A DNA stretch of 64,000 nucleotides from Hydractinia symbiolongicarpus (GCF_029227915.1 NC_079881.1:30357501-30421500), one strand, 5' to 3'; positions 25,091-37,889 are shown, counted from the first letter of the stretch. The notes: generated from the sequence alone by a model not told the origin. Translations and numbers: made by a program.

Positions 25091-25249
25091 CATGAGACTT
25101 GTAGATTTCAAACTTGTTTTCATTTTTGATGAGACGCTGAATAAAAGAAGTTTCATCGCCGGCAAACGAAAACCCGCGATTTCCCGTAAATCCCGGGCTT
25201 GGCACGTATAGTTGAATGTATATAAAGAAAGTGCCCAAGAAGTAAACTG

Positions 25250-26428
25250 ATTTCCCCAACGATTTTATAAATTATTATTTCACCACTAAAGCCCATGAGA
25301 CTTGTAGTTTTTAAAAATGTTTTCATTTTTGATGAGACGCTTAATGAAAGAGGTTTAATCGCCGGCAAACGAAAACCCGCGATTTCCCGCAAATCCCGGG
25401 CTTGGCCCATATAGTCGAATGTGTACAAAGAAAGTACCCTGTGAGTAAACTCATTTCCAGAACGATTTTTTAAATTATTTTTTCATCACTAAAACGCATA
25501 AGACTTGTAGTTTTCAAAAATGTTTTCATTTTTGATGAGACGCTAAATAAAAGAAGTTTAATCGCCGGCAAACGAAAACCCCGCGATTTCCCGTAAATCC
25601 CGGGCTTGGCCCGTATAGTCAAAAGTATACAAAGAAAGTACCCAGGGAGTAAACTCATTTCCCGAACGATTTTTTAAATTATTTTTTCACCACTAAAACG
25701 CAAGAGACTTGTAGTTTTTAAACTTGTTTTCATTTTTGATGAGAAGCTGAATAAAAGAAGTTTAATCGCCGGCAAACGAAAACCCGCGATTTCCCGTAAA
25801 TCCCGGCTTGGCCCGTATAGTTGAATGTATATAAAGAAAGTACCCAAGGAGTAAACTGATTTTCGGAACGAGTTTTCAAATTATTTCTGTACCACTAGAA
25901 CGAATGAGACTTGTAGTTTTCAAAAGTGTTTTCATTTTTAATGAGACGCTTAATGAAAGAGGTTTAATCGCCGGCAAACGAAAACCCGCGATTTCCCGTA
26001 AATCCCGGGCTTGTCCCGTATAGTCGAATGTATACAAAGAAAGTACCCTGTGAGTAAACTCATTTCCAGAACGATTTTTTAAATTATCTTTTCACTACTA
26101 AATCGCATGAGACTTGTAGTTTTCAAAAATGTTTTCATTTTTGATGAGACGCTGAATAAAAGAAGTTTAATCGCCGGCAAACGAAAACCTGCGATTTTCC
26201 GTAAATCCCGGACTCGGCCTGTAAAGTCAAAAGTATACAAAAAAAGTACCCAGGGAGTAAACTCATTTCCCGAACGATTTTTTAAATTATTATTTAACCA
26301 CTAAAGCCCATGAGACTTGTAGTTTTCAAAAATGTTTTCATTTCTGATGAGACGCTGATTAAAAGAAGTTTAATCGCCGGCAAACGAAAACCCGCGATTT
26401 CCCGTAAATCCCGGACTCGGCCCGGATA
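25250..26428 (+). repeat. 2,664-bp HOR, partial copy
   Basis: Matches 22,586-23,764 at an offset of 2,664 (22,806 to 25,470; 23,443 to 26,107), then is cut off by the start of the second 4,694-bp unit. A private variant is GATTTTCCGTAAATCC near 26,194, repeated near 30,888 through the 4,694-bp duplication. Confidence 0.82.
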
Positions 26429-27279
26429 GTCAAAAGTATACAAAGAAAGTACCCAGGGAGAAAACTCGTTTCCCGAACGATTTTTTAAATTATTTTTTCA
26501 CCACTAAAACGCATGAGACTTGTAGTTTTTAAACTTGTATTCATTTTTGATGAGACGCTGAATAAAAGAAGTTTAATCGCCGGCAAACGAAAACCCGCGA
26601 TTTCCCGTAAATGCGGGGCTTGGCCCGTATAGTTGAATGTATATAAAGAAAGTACCCAAAGAGTAAACTGATTTCCGGAACGATTTTTCAAATTATTTCT
26701 GCACCACTAGAACGAATAAGACTTGTAGTTTTCAAAAATGTTTTCATTTTTAATGAGACGCTTAATGAAAGAGGTTTAATCGCCGGCAAACGAAAACCCG
26801 CGATTTCCCGTAAATCCCGGGCTTGGCCCGTATAGTTGAATGTATATAAACAAAGTACCCAAGGAGTAAACTGATTTCTGGAACGATTTTTCAAATTATT
26901 TCTGCACCACTAGAACGAATGAGACTTGTAGTTTTCAAAAATGTTTTCATTTTTAATGAGACGCTTAATGAAAGAGGTTTAATCGCCGGCAAACGAAAAC
27001 CCGCGATTTCCCGTAAATCCCGGGCTTGTCCCGTATAGTCGAATGTATACAAAGAAAGTACCCTGTGAGTAAACTCATTTCCAGAAGGATTTTTTAAATT
27101 ATCTTTTCACCACTAAATCGCATGAGACTCGTAGTTTTCAAAAATGTTTTCATTTTTGATGAGACGCTGAATAAAAGAAGTTTATTCGCCGGCAAACGAA
27201 AACCTGCGATTTCCCGTAAATCCCAGACTCGGCCCGTATAGTCAAAAGTATACAAAGAAAGTACCCAGGGAGTAAACTC
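26429..27279 (+). repeat. Bridge copied from 21,735-22,585
   Basis: About 850 bp before the next 2,664-bp unit. It is a copy of macro-block sequence, carrying the TTTAAACTTGTATTC monomer (about 26,526), the GCGGGGCTTGG variant and the TATATAAACAAAG monomer, with no sequence of its own. Confidence 0.8.
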
Positions 27280-29150
27280 ATTTCCCCAACGATTTTATAA
27301 ATTATTATTTCACCACTAAAGCCCATGAGACTTGTAGTTTTTAAAAATGTTTTCATTTTTGATGAGACGCCTAATGAAAGAGGTTTAATCGCCGGCAAAC
27401 GAAAACCCGCGATTTCCCGCAAATCCCGGGCTTGGCCCATATAGTCGAATGTGTACAAAGAAAGTACCCTGTGAGTAAACTCATTTCCAGAACGATTTTT
27501 TAAATTATTTTTTCATCACTAAAACGCATAAGACTTGTAGTTTTCAAAAATGTTTTCATTTTTGATGAGACGCTAAATAAAAGAAGTTTAATCGCCGGCA
27601 AACGAAAAGCCCGCGATTTCCCGTAAATCCCGGGCTTGGCCCGTATAGTCAAAAGTATACAAAGAAAGTACCCAGGGAGTAAACTCATTTCCCGAACGAT
27701 TTTTTAAATTATTTTTTCACCACTAAAACGCAAGAGACTTGTAGTTTTTAAACTTGTTTTCATTTTTGATGAGAAGCTGAATAAAAGAAGTTTAATCGCC
27801 GGCAAACGAAAACCCGCGATTTCCCGTAAATCCCGGCTTGGCCCGTATAGTTGAATGTATATAAAGAAAGTACCCAAGGAGTAAACTGATTTTCGGAACG
27901 AGTTTTCAAATTATTTCTGTACCACTAGAACGAATGAGACTTGTAGTTTTCAAAAGTGTTTTCATTTTTAATGAGACGCTTAATGAAAGAGGTTTAATCG
28001 CCGGCAAACGAAAACCCGCGATTTCCCGTAAATCCCGGGCTTGTCCCGTATAGTCGAATGTATACAAAGAAAGTACCCTGTGAGTAAACTCATTTCCAGA
28101 ACGATTTTTTAAATTATCTTTTCACCACTAAATCGCATGAGACTTGTAGTTTTCAAAAATGTTTTCATTTTTGATGAGACGCTGAATAAAAGAAGTTTAA
28201 TCGCCGGCAAACGAAAACCTGCGATTTCCCGTAAATCCCGGACTCGGCCTGTAAAGTCAAAAGTATACAAAAAAAGTACCCAGGGAGTAAACTCATTTCC
28301 CGAACGATTTTTTAAATTATTATTTAACCACTAAAGCCCATGAGACTTGTAGTTTTCAAAAATGTTTTCATTTCTGATGAGACGCTGATTAAAAGAAGTT
28401 TAATCGCCGGCAAACGAAAACCCGCGATTTCCCGTAAATCCCGGACTCGGCCCGGATAGTCAAAAGTATACAAAGAAAGTGCCCAGGGAGTAAACTCATT
28501 TCCCGAACGATTTTTTAAATTATTTTTTCACCACTAAAACGCATGAGACTTGTAGTTTTCAAAAATGTTTTCATTTTTGATGAGACGCTTAATGAAAGAG
28601 GTTTAATCGCCGGCAAACGAAAACCCGCGATTTCCCGTAAATCCCGGGCTTGTCCCGTATAGTCTAATGTATACAAAGAAAGTACCCTGTGAGTAAACTC
28701 ATTTCCAGAACGATTTTTTAAATTATCTTTTCACCACTAAATCGCATGAGACTTGTAGTTTTCAAAAATGTTTTCATTTTTGATGTGACGCTGAATAAAA
28801 GAAGTTTAATCGCCGGCAAACGAAAACCTGCGATTTCCCGTAAATCCCGGACTCGGCCTGTAAAGTCAAAAGTATACAAAAAAAGTACCCAGGGAGTAAA
28901 CTCATTTCCCGAACGATTTTTTAAATTATTATTTAACCACTAAAGCCCATGAGACTTGTAGTTTTCAAAAATGTTTTCATTTCTGATGAGACGCTGATTA
29001 AAAGAAGTTTAATCGCCGGCAAACGAAAACCCGCGATTTCCCGTAAATCCCGGACTCGGCCCGCATAGTCAAAAGTATACAAAGAAAGTGCCCAGGGAGT
29101 AAACTCATTTCCCGAACGATTTTTTAAATTATTTTTTCACCACTAAAACG

Positions 29151-29264
29151 CATGAGACTTGTAGTTTTCAAAAATGTTTTCATTTTTGATGAGACGCTTA
29201 ATGAAAGAGGTTTAATCGCCGGCAAACGAAAACCCGCGATTTCCCGTTTTTCACCACTAAAACG
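29151..29264 (+). repeat. Truncated 114-bp monomer 5
   Basis: In 2,664-bp HOR copy 2; GTAGTTTTC type. Confidence 0.93.
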
Positions 29265-29670
29265 CATGAGACTTGTAGTTTTCAAACTTGTTTTCATTTT
29301 TGATGAGACGCTGAATAAAAGAAGTTTAATCGCCGGCAAACGAAAACCCGCGATTTTCCGTAAATCCCGGGCTTGGCACGTATAGTTGAATGTATATAAA
29401 GAAAGTACCCAAGGAGTAAACTGATTTCCCGAACGATTTTTCAAGTTATTTCTGCACCACTAGAACGAATGAGACTTGTAGTTTTCAAAAATGTTTTCAT
29501 TTTTAATGAGACGCTTAATGAAAGAGGTTTAATCGCCGGCAAACGAAAACCCGCGATTTCCCGTAAATCCCGGGCTTGTCCCGTATAGTCGAATGTATAC
29601 AAAGAAAGTACCCTGTGAGAAAAATCATTTCCAGAAGGATTTTTTAAATTATCTTTTTACCACTAAATCG

Positions 29671-29784
29671 CATGAGACTTGTAGTTTTCAAAAATGTTTT
29701 CATTTTTGATGAGACGCTTAATGAAAGAGGTTTAATCGCCGGCAAACGAAAACCCGCGATTTCCCGTTTTTCACCACTAAAACG
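29671..29784 (+). repeat. Truncated 114-bp monomer 6
   Basis: In 2,664-bp HOR copy 2; GTAGATTTC type. Confidence 0.93.
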
Positions 29785-31814
29785 CATGAGACTTGTAGAT
29801 TTCAAACTTGTTTTCATTTTTGATGAGACGCTGAATAAAAGAAGTTTCATCGCCGGCAAACGAAAACCCGCGATTTCCCGTAAATCCCGGGCTTGGCACG
29901 TATAGTTGAATGTATATAAAGAAAGTGCCCAAGAAGTAAACTGATTTCCCCAACGATTTTATAAATTATTATTTCACCACTAAAGCCCATGAGACTTGTA
30001 GTTTTTAAAAATGTTTTCATTTTTGATGAGACGCTTAATGAAAGAGGTTTAATCGCCGGCAAACGAAAACCCGCGATTTCCCGCAAATCCCGGGCTTGGC
30101 CCATATAGTCGAATGTGTACAAAGAAAGTACCCTGTGAGTAAACTCATTTCCAGAACGATTTTTTAAATTATTTTTTCATCACTAAAACGCATAAGACTT
30201 GTAGTTTTCAAAAATGTTTTCATTTTTGATGAGACGCTAAATAAAAGAAGTTTAATCGCCGGCAAACGAAAACCCCGCGATTTCCCGTAAATCCCGGGCT
30301 TGGCCCGTATAGTCAAAAGTATACAAAGAAAGTACCCAGGGAGTAAACTCATTTCCCGAACGATTTTTTAAATTATTTTTTCACCACTAAAACGCAAGAG
30401 ACTTGTAGTTTTTAAACTTGTTTTCATTTTTGATGAGAAGCTGAATAAAAGAAGTTTAATCGCCGGCAAACGAAAACCCGCGATTTCCCGTAAATCCCGG
30501 CTTGGCCCGTATAGTTGAATGTATATAAAGAAAGTACCCAAGGAGTAAACTGATTTTCGGAACGAGTTTTCAAATTATTTCTGTACCACTAGAACGAATG
30601 AGACTTGTAGTTTTCAAAAGTGTTTTCATTTTTAATGAGACGCTTAATGAAAGAGGTTTAATCGCCGGCAAACGAAAACCCGCGATTTCCCGTAAATCCC
30701 GGGCTTGTCCCGTATAGTCGAATGTATACAAAGAAAGTACCCTGTGAGTAAACTCATTTCCAGAACGATTTTTTAAATTATCTTTTCACTACTAAATCGC
30801 ATGAGACTTGTAGTTTTCAAAAATGTTTTCATTTTTGATGAGACGCTGAATAAAAGAAGTTTAATCGCCGGCAAACGAAAACCTGCGATTTTCCGTAAAT
30901 CCCGGACTCGGCCTGTAAAGTCAAAAGTATACAAAAAAAGTACCCAGGGAGTAAACTCATTTCCCGAACGATTTTTTAAATTATTATTTAACCACTAAAG
31001 CCCATGAGACTTGTAGTTTTCAAAAATGTTTTCATTTCTGATGAGACGCTGATTAAAAGAAGTTTAATCGCCGGCAAACGAAAACCCGCGATTTCCCGTA
31101 AATCCCGGACTCGGCCCGGATAGTCAAAAGTATACAAAGAAAGTGCCCAGGGAGTAAACTCATTTCCCGAACGATTTTTTAAATTATTTTTTCACCACTA
31201 AAACGCATGAGACTTGTAGTTTTCAAAAATGTTTTCATTTTTGATGAGACGCTTAATGAAAGAGGTTTAATCGCCGGCAAACGAAAACCCGCGATTTCCC
31301 GTAAATCCCGGGCTTGTCCCGTATAGTCTAATGTATACAAAGAAAGTACCCTGTGAGTAAACTCATTTCCAGAACGATTTTTTAAATTATCTTTTCACCA
31401 CTAAATCGCATGAGACTTGTAGTTTTCAAAAATGTTTTCATTTTTGATGAGACGCTGAATAAAAGAAGTTTAATCGCCGGCAAACGAAAACCTGCGATTT
31501 CCCGTAAATCCCGGACTCGGCCTGTAAAGTCAAAAGTATACAAAAAAAGTACCCAGGGAGTAAACTCATTTCCCGAACGATTTTTTAAATTATTATTTAA
31601 CCACTAAAGCCCATGAGACTTGTAGTTTTCAAAAATGTTTTCATTTCTGATGAGACGCTGATTAAAAGAAGTTTAATCGCCGGCAAACGAAAACCCGCGA
31701 TTTCCCGTAAATCCCGGACTCGGCCCGCATAGTCAAAAGTATACAAAGAAAGTGCCCAGGGAGTAAACTCATTTCCCGAACGATTTTTTAAATTATTTTT
31801 TCACCACTAAAACG

Positions 31815-31928
31815 CATGAGACTTGTAGTTTTCAAAAATGTTTTCATTTTTGATGAGACGCTTAATGAAAGAGGTTTAATCGCCGGCAAACGAAAACCCG
31901 CGATTTCCCGTTTTTCACCACTAAAACG
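31815..31928 (+). repeat. Truncated 114-bp monomer 7
   Basis: In 2,664-bp HOR copy 3; GTAGTTTTC type. Confidence 0.93.
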
Positions 31929-32334
31929 CATGAGACTTGTAGTTTTCAAACTTGTTTTCATTTTTGATGAGACGCTGAATAAAAGAAGTTTAATCGCCGG
32001 CAAACGAAAACCCGCGATTTTCCGTAAATCCCGGGCTTGGCACGTATAGTTGAATGTATATAAAGAAAGTACCCAAGGAGTAAACTGATTTCCCGAACGA
32101 TTTTTCAAGTTATTTCTGCACCACTAGAACGAATGAGACTTGTAGTTTTCAAAAATGTTTTCATTTTTAATGAGACGCTTAATGAAAGAGGTTTAATCGC
32201 CGGCAAACGAAAACCCGCGATTTCCCGTAAATCCCGGGCTTGTCCCGTATAGTCGAATGTATACAAAGAAAGTACCCTGTGAGAAAAATCATTTCCAGAA
32301 GGATTTTTTAAATTATCTTTTTACCACTAAATCG

Positions 32335-32448
32335 CATGAGACTTGTAGTTTTCAAAAATGTTTTCATTTTTGATGAGACGCTTAATGAAAGAGGTTTAAT
32401 CGCCGGCAAACGAAAACCCGCGATTTCCCGTTTTTCACCACTAAAACG
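32335..32448 (+). repeat. Truncated 114-bp monomer 8
   Basis: In 2,664-bp HOR copy 3; GTAGATTTC type. Confidence 0.93.
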
Positions 32449-32607
32449 CATGAGACTTGTAGATTTCAAACTTGTTTTCATTTTTGATGAGACGCTGAAT
32501 AAAAGAAGTTTCATCGCCGGCAAACGAAAACCCGCGATTTCCCGTAAATCCCGGGCTTGGCACGTATAGTTGAATGTATATAAAGAAAGTGCCCAAGAAG
32601 TAAACTG

Positions 32608-33539
32608 ATTTCCGGAACGATTTTTCAAATTATTTCTGCACCACTAGAACGAATGAGACTTGTAGTTTTCAAAAATGTTTTCATTTTTAATGAGACGCTT
32701 AATGAAAGAGGTTTAATCGCCGGCAAACGAAAACCCGCAAATACCCGTAAATCCCAGACTCGGCCCGTATAGTCAAAAGTATACAAAGAAAGTACCCAGG
32801 GAGTAAACTCATTTCCCCAACGATTTTTTAAATTATTATTTCACCACTAAAACCCATGAGACTTGTAGTTTTTAAAAATGTTTTTATTTTTGATGAGACG
32901 CTGAATAAAAGGAGTTTAATCGCCGGCAAACGAAAACCCGCCATTTCCCGTAAACCCCGGACTCGGCCCGTATAGTCAAAAGTATACAAAGAAAGTACCC
33001 AGGGAGTAAACTCATTTCCCGAACGATTTTTTAAATTATTTTTTCACCACTAAAACGCATGAGACTTGTAGTTTTCAAACTTGTTTTCATTTTCGATGAG
33101 ACGCTGAATAAAAGAAGTTTAATCGCCGGCAAACGAAAACCCGCGATTTCCCGTAAATCCCGGGCTTGGCACGTATAGTTGAATGTATATAAAGAAAGTA
33201 CCCAAGGAGTAAACTGATTTCCCGAACGATTTTTTAAATTATTTCTGCACCACTAGAACGAATGAGACTTGTAGTTTTCAAAAATGTTTTCATTTTTAAT
33301 GAGACGCTTAATGAAAGAGGTTTAATCGCCGGCAAACGAAAACCCGGGATTTCCCGTAAATCCCGGCTTGTCCCGTATAGTCCAATGTATACAAAGAAAG
33401 TACCCTGTGAGTTAACTCATTTCCAGGACGATTTTTTAAATTATCTTTTCACCACTAAATCGCATGAGACTTGTAGTTTTCAAAAATGTTTTCATTTTTG
33501 ATGAGACGCTGAATAAAAGAAGTTTAATCGCCGGCAAAC
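32608..33539 (+). repeat. Transition between 2,664- and 2,778-bp HORs
   Basis: Mixed monomers: one with CCCGCAAATACCCG (about 32,735), unusual in the window; a CCCCAACG/TTTTTATTTTT monomer like the 6-mer start; a TTTTCGATGAG monomer; and a CCCGGCTTGTCCC monomer resembling 13,298. No clear internal period. Confidence 0.65.
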
Positions 33540-33665
33540 GAAAACCCGCGATTTCCCGTAAATCCCGGGCTTGTCCCGTATAGTCGAATGTATACAAAGA
33601 AAGTACCCTGTGAGAAAAATCATTTCCAGAAGGATTTTTTAAATTATCTTTTTACCACTAAATCG

Positions 33666-33779
33666 CATGAGACTTGTGGTTTTCAAAAATGTTTTCATTT
33701 TTGATGAGACGCTTAATGAAAGAGGTTTAATCGCCGGCAAACGAAAACCCACGATTTCCCGTTTTTCACCACTAAAACG
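33666..33779 (+). repeat. Truncated 114-bp monomer 9
   Basis: First of the 2,778-bp HOR; carries GTGGTTTTC and CCCACG; GTAGATTTC type. Confidence 0.93.
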
Positions 33780-34997
33780 CATGAGACTTGTAGATTTCAA
33801 ACTTGTTTTCATTTTTGATGAGACGCTGAATAAAAGAAGTTTAATCGCCGGCAAACGAAAACCCGCGATTTCCCGTAAATCCCGGGCTTGGCACGTATAG
33901 TTGAATGTATATAAAGAAAGTGCCCAAGGAGTAAACTGATTTCCCGAACGATTTTTCAAATTATTTCTGCACCACTAGAACGAATGAGACTTGTAGTTTT
34001 CAAAAATGTTTTCATTTTTAATGAGACGCTTAATGAAAGAGGTTTAATCGCCGGCAAACGAAAACCCGCGATTTCCCGTAAATCCCGGGCTTGTCCCGTA
34101 TAGTCGAATGTATACAAAGAAAGTACCCTGTGAGTAAACTCATTTCCAGAACGATTTTTTAAATTATCTTTTCACCACTAAATCGCATGAGACTTGTAGT
34201 TTTCAAAAATGTTTTCATTTTTGATGAGACGCTGAATAAAAGAAGTTTAATCGCCGGCAAACGAAAACCTGCGATTTCCCGTAAATCCCGGACTCGGCCT
34301 GTAAAGTCAAAAGTATACAAAAAAAGTACCCAGGGAGTAAACTCATTTCCCGAACGATTTTTTAAATTATTATTTAACCACTAAAGCCCATGAGACTTGT
34401 AGTTTTCAAAAATGTTTTCATTTCTGATGAGACGCTGATTAAAAGAAGTTTAATCGCCGGCAAACGAAAACCCGCCATTTCCCGTAAACCCCGGACTCGG
34501 CCCGTATAGTCAAAAGTATATAAAGAAAGTACCCAGGGAGTAAACTCATTTCCCGAACGATTTTTTAAATTATTTTTTCACCACTAAAACGCATGAGACT
34601 TGTAGTTTTCAAACTTGTTTTCATTTTCGATGAGACGCTGAATAAAAGAAGTTTAATCGCCGGCAAACGAAAACCCGCGATTTCCCGTTAATCCCGGGCT
34701 TGGCACGTATAGTTGAATGTATATAAAGAAAGTACCCAAGGAGTAAACTGATTTCCCGAACGATTTTTTAAATTATTTCTGCACCACTAGAACGAAGGAG
34801 ACTTGTAGTTTTCAAAAATGTTTTCATTTTTAATGAGACGCTTAATGAAAGAGGTTTACTCGCCGGCAAACGAAAACCCGCGATTTCCCGTAAATCCCGG
34901 GCTTGTCCCGTATAGTCGAATGTATACAAAGAAAGTACCCTGTGAGAAAAATCATTTCCAGAAGGATTTTTTAAATTATCTTTTTACCACTAAATCG

Positions 34998-35111
34998 CAT
35001 GAGACTTGTGGTTTTCAAAAATGTTTTCATTTTTGATGAGACGCGTAATGAAAGAGGTTTAATCGCCGGCAAACGAAAACCCACGATTTCCCGTTTTTCA
35101 CCACTAAAACG
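34998..35111 (+). repeat. Truncated 114-bp monomer 10
   Basis: Also has GTGGTTTTC and CCCACG, plus GACGCGTAATG; 1,332 bp after the previous one. Confidence 0.93.
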
Positions 35112-35923
35112 CATGAGACTTGTAGATTTCAAACTTGTTTTCATTTTTGATGAGACGCTGAATAAAAGAAGTTTAATCGCCGGCAAACGAAAACCCGCGA
35201 TTTCCCGTAAATCCCGGGCTTGGCACGTATAGTTGAATGTATATAAAGAAAGTGCCCAAGGAGTAAACTGATTTCCCGAACGATTTTTCAAATTATTTCT
35301 GCACCACTAGAACGAATGAGACTTGTAGTTTTCAAAAATGTTTTCATTTTTAATGAGACGCTTAATGAAAGAGGTTTAATCGCCGGCAAACGAAAACCCG
35401 CGATTTCCCGTAAATCCCGGGCTTGTCCCGTATAGTCGAATGTATACAAAGAAAGTACCCTGTGAGTAAACTCATTTCCAGAACGATTTTTTAAATTATC
35501 TTTTCACCACTAAATCGCATGAGACTTGTAGTTTTCAAAAATGTTTTCATTTTTGATGAGACGCTGAATAAAAGAAGTTTAATCGCCGGCAAACGAAAAC
35601 CTGCGATTTCCCGTAAATCCCGGACTCGGCCTGTAAAGTCAAAAGTATACAAAAAAAGTACCCAGGGAGTAAACTCATTTCCCGAACGATTTTTTAAATT
35701 ATTATTTAACCACTAAAGCCCATGAGACTTGTAGTTTTCAAAAATGTTTTCATTTCTGATGAGACGCTGATTAAAAGAAGTTTAATCGCCGGCAAACGAA
35801 AACCCGCGATTTCCCGTAAATCCCGGACTCGGCCCGGATAGTCAAAAGTATACAAAGAAAGTGCCCAGGGAGTAAACTCATTTCCCGAACGATTTTTTAA
35901 ATTATTTTTTCACCACTAAAACG

Positions 35924-36037
35924 CATGAGACTTGTAGTTTTCAAAAATGTTTTCATTTTTGATGAGACGCTTAATGAAAGAGGTTTAATCGCCGGCAAAC
36001 GAAAACCCGCGATTTCCCGTTTTTCACCACTAAAACG
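35924..36037 (+). repeat. Truncated 114-bp monomer 11
   Basis: Followed by a GTAGTTTACAAAC monomer, a third subtype confined to the 2,778-bp HOR. Confidence 0.93.
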
Positions 36038-36443
36038 CATGAGACTTGTAGTTTACAAACTTGTTTTCATTTTTGATGAGACGCTGAATAAAAGAAGTTT
36101 AATCGCCGGCAAACGAAAACCCGCGATTTCCCGTAAATCCCGGGCTTGGCACGTATAGTTGAATGTATATAAAGAAAGTACCCAAGGAGTAAACTGATTT
36201 CCCGAACGATTTTTCAAGTTATTTCTGCACCACTAGAACGAATGAGACTTGTAGTTTTCAAAAATGTTTTCATTTTTAATGAGACGCTTAATGAAAGAGG
36301 TTTAATCGCCGGCAAACGAAAACCCGCGATTTCCCGTAAATCCCGGGCTTGTCCCGTATAGTCGATTGTATACAAAGAAAGTGCCCTGTGAGAAAAATCA
36401 TTTCCAGAAGGATTTTTTAAATTATCTTTTTACCACTAAATCG

Positions 36444-36557
36444 CATGAGACTTGTGGTTTTCAAAAATGTTTTCATTTTTGATGAGACGCTTAATGAAAG
36501 AGGTTTAATCGCCGGCAAACGAAAACCCACGATTTCCCGTTTTTCACCACTAAAACG
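36444..36557 (+). repeat. Truncated 114-bp monomer 12
   Basis: Counterpart of 33,666 in 2,778-bp copy 2. Confidence 0.93.
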
Positions 36558-37775
36558 CATGAGACTTGTAGATTTCAAACTTGTTTTCATTTTTGATGAG
36601 ACGCTGAATAAAAGAAGTTTAATCGCCGGCAAACGAAAACCCGCGATTTCCCGTAAATCCCGGGCTTGGCACGTATAGTTGAATGTATATAAAGAAAGTG
36701 CCCAAGGAGTAAACTGATTTCCCGAACGATTTTTCAAATTATTTCTGCACCACTAGAACGAATGAGACTTGTAGTTTTCAAAAATGTTTTCATTTTTAAT
36801 GAGACGCTTAATGAAGGAGGTTTAATCGCCGGCAAACGAAAACCCGCGATTTCCCGTAAATCCCGGGCTTGTCCCGTATAGTCGAATGTATACAAAGAAA
36901 GTACCCTGTGAGTAAACTCATTTCCAGAACGATTTTTTAAATTATCTTTTCACCACTAAATCGCATGAGACTTGTAGTTTTCAAAAATGTTTTCATTTTT
37001 GATGAGACGCTGAATAAAAGAAGTTTAATCGCCGGCAAACGAAAACCTGCGATTTCCCGTAAATCCCGGACTCGGCCTGTAAAGTCAAAAGTATACAAAA
37101 AAAGTACCCAGGGAGTAAACTCATTTCCCGAACGATTTTTTAAATTATTATTTAACCACTAAAGCCCATGAGACTTGTAGTTTTCAAAAATGTTTTCATT
37201 TCTGATGAGACGCTGATTAAAAGAAGTTTAATCGCCGGCAAACGAAAACCCGCCATTTCCCGTAAACCCCGGACTCGGCCCGTATAGTCAAAAGTATATA
37301 AAGAAAGTACCCAGGGAGTAAACTCATTTCCCGAACGATTTTTTAAATTATTTTTTCACCACTAAAACGCATGAGACTTGTAGTTTTCAAACTTGTTTTC
37401 ATTTTCGATGAGACGCTGAATAAAAGAAGTTTAATCGCCGGCAAACGAAAACCCGCGATTTCCCGTTAATCCCGGGCTTGGCACGTATAGTTGAATGTAT
37501 ATAAAGAAAGTACCCAAGGAGTAAACTGATTTCCCGAACGATTTTTTAAATTATTTCTGCACCACTAGAACGAATGAGACTTGTAGTTTTCAAAAATGTT
37601 TTCATTTTTAATGAGACGCTTAATGAAAGAGGTTTACTCGCCGGCAAACGAAAACCCGCGATTTCCCGTAAATCCCGGGCTTGTCCCGTATAGTCGAATG
37701 TATACAAAGAAAGTACCCTGTGAGAAAAATCATTTCCAGAAGGATTTTTTAAATTATCTTTTTACCACTAAATCG

Positions 37776-37889
37776 CATGAGACTTGTGGTTTTCAAAAAT
37801 GTTTTCATTTTTGATGAGACGCGTAATGAAAGAGGTTTAATCGCCGGCAAACGAAAACCCACGATTTCCCGTTTTTCACCACTAAAACG
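37776..37889 (+). repeat. Truncated 114-bp monomer 13
   Basis: Counterpart of 34,998, sharing GACGCGTAATG. Confidence 0.93.

Larger units (their letters stand above)
13619..25210 (+). repeat. Macro-duplication copy 2 (~11.6 kb)
   Basis: This is the second copy of the 1-13,010 block. It starts exactly where the left edge of the window restarts (TCAAAAG at 13,619 matches position 1). Relative to copy 1 it lacks 1,418 bp (810 plus 608) near the start and one 203-bp monomer near 18,960-19,020. It has one 203-bp monomer (about 21,994-22,200) that copy 1 lacks. Because copy 1 begins at the window edge, the true left boundary of the duplicated unit cannot be seen. Confidence 0.92.
22586..25249 (+). 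repeat. 2,664-bp HOR, copy 1 (14 monomers, 2 truncated)
   Basis: 2,664 equals 12 x 203 plus 2 x 114. The unit begins at the CCCCAACGATTTTATAAATT monomer and holds the 609-bp 3-mer pair, then the two truncated monomers at 24,457 and 24,977. The marker GCAAGAGAC with GATGAGAAGCTGAA (about 23,036-23,086) occurs once per unit. This copy is shared with macro-copy 2. Confidence 0.87.
21735..26428 (+). repeat. 4,694-bp nested unit, copy 1
   Basis: Positions recur 4,694 bp downstream (21,791 to 26,485; 22,456 to 27,150; 24,430 to 29,124; 26,107 to 30,801). The length equals the 2,664-bp HOR plus exactly ten 203-bp monomers. The left junction is marked by GAAAACTCGTTTCCCG, which occurs only in these two copies as far as I saw. 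Confidence 0.85.
27280..29943 (+). repeat. 2,664-bp HOR, copy 2
   Basis: Full unit, identical in layout to 22,586-25,249. Truncated monomers are at 29,151 and 29,671. A private change GATGTGACG (for GATGAGACG) lies near 28,785. Confidence 0.87.
26429..31122 (+). repeat. 4,694-bp nested unit, copy 2
   Basis: Repeats 21,735-26,428. It starts where CCCGGATAGTC joins CAAAAGTATAC followed by AGGGAGAAAACTCG. At its end (about 31,122-31,145) it continues as 2,664-bp HOR sequence (GCCCAGGGAGTAAAC) instead of starting a third 4,694-bp unit. Confidence 0.83.
29944..32607 (+). repeat. 2,664-bp HOR, copy 3
   Basis: Full unit in direct tandem with copy 2. Truncated monomers are at 31,815 and 32,335. It carries the GATTTTCCG variant (about 30,888) also seen in the partial copy at 26,194. 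Homology ends near 32,610, where CCGGAACG replaces CCCCAACG. Confidence 0.87.
33540..36317 (+). repeat. 2,778-bp HOR, copy 1 (15 monomers, 3 truncated)
   Basis: 2,778 equals 12 x 203 plus 3 x 114. Truncated monomers start at 33,666, 34,998 and 35,924. The first two are 1,332 bp apart (6 x 203 plus 114), so the unit contains an internal half-repeat. Markers are GACTTGTGGTTTTC, CCCACGATTTCCCG, GACGCGTAATG and GTTTACTCGCCGG. Confidence 0.85.
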
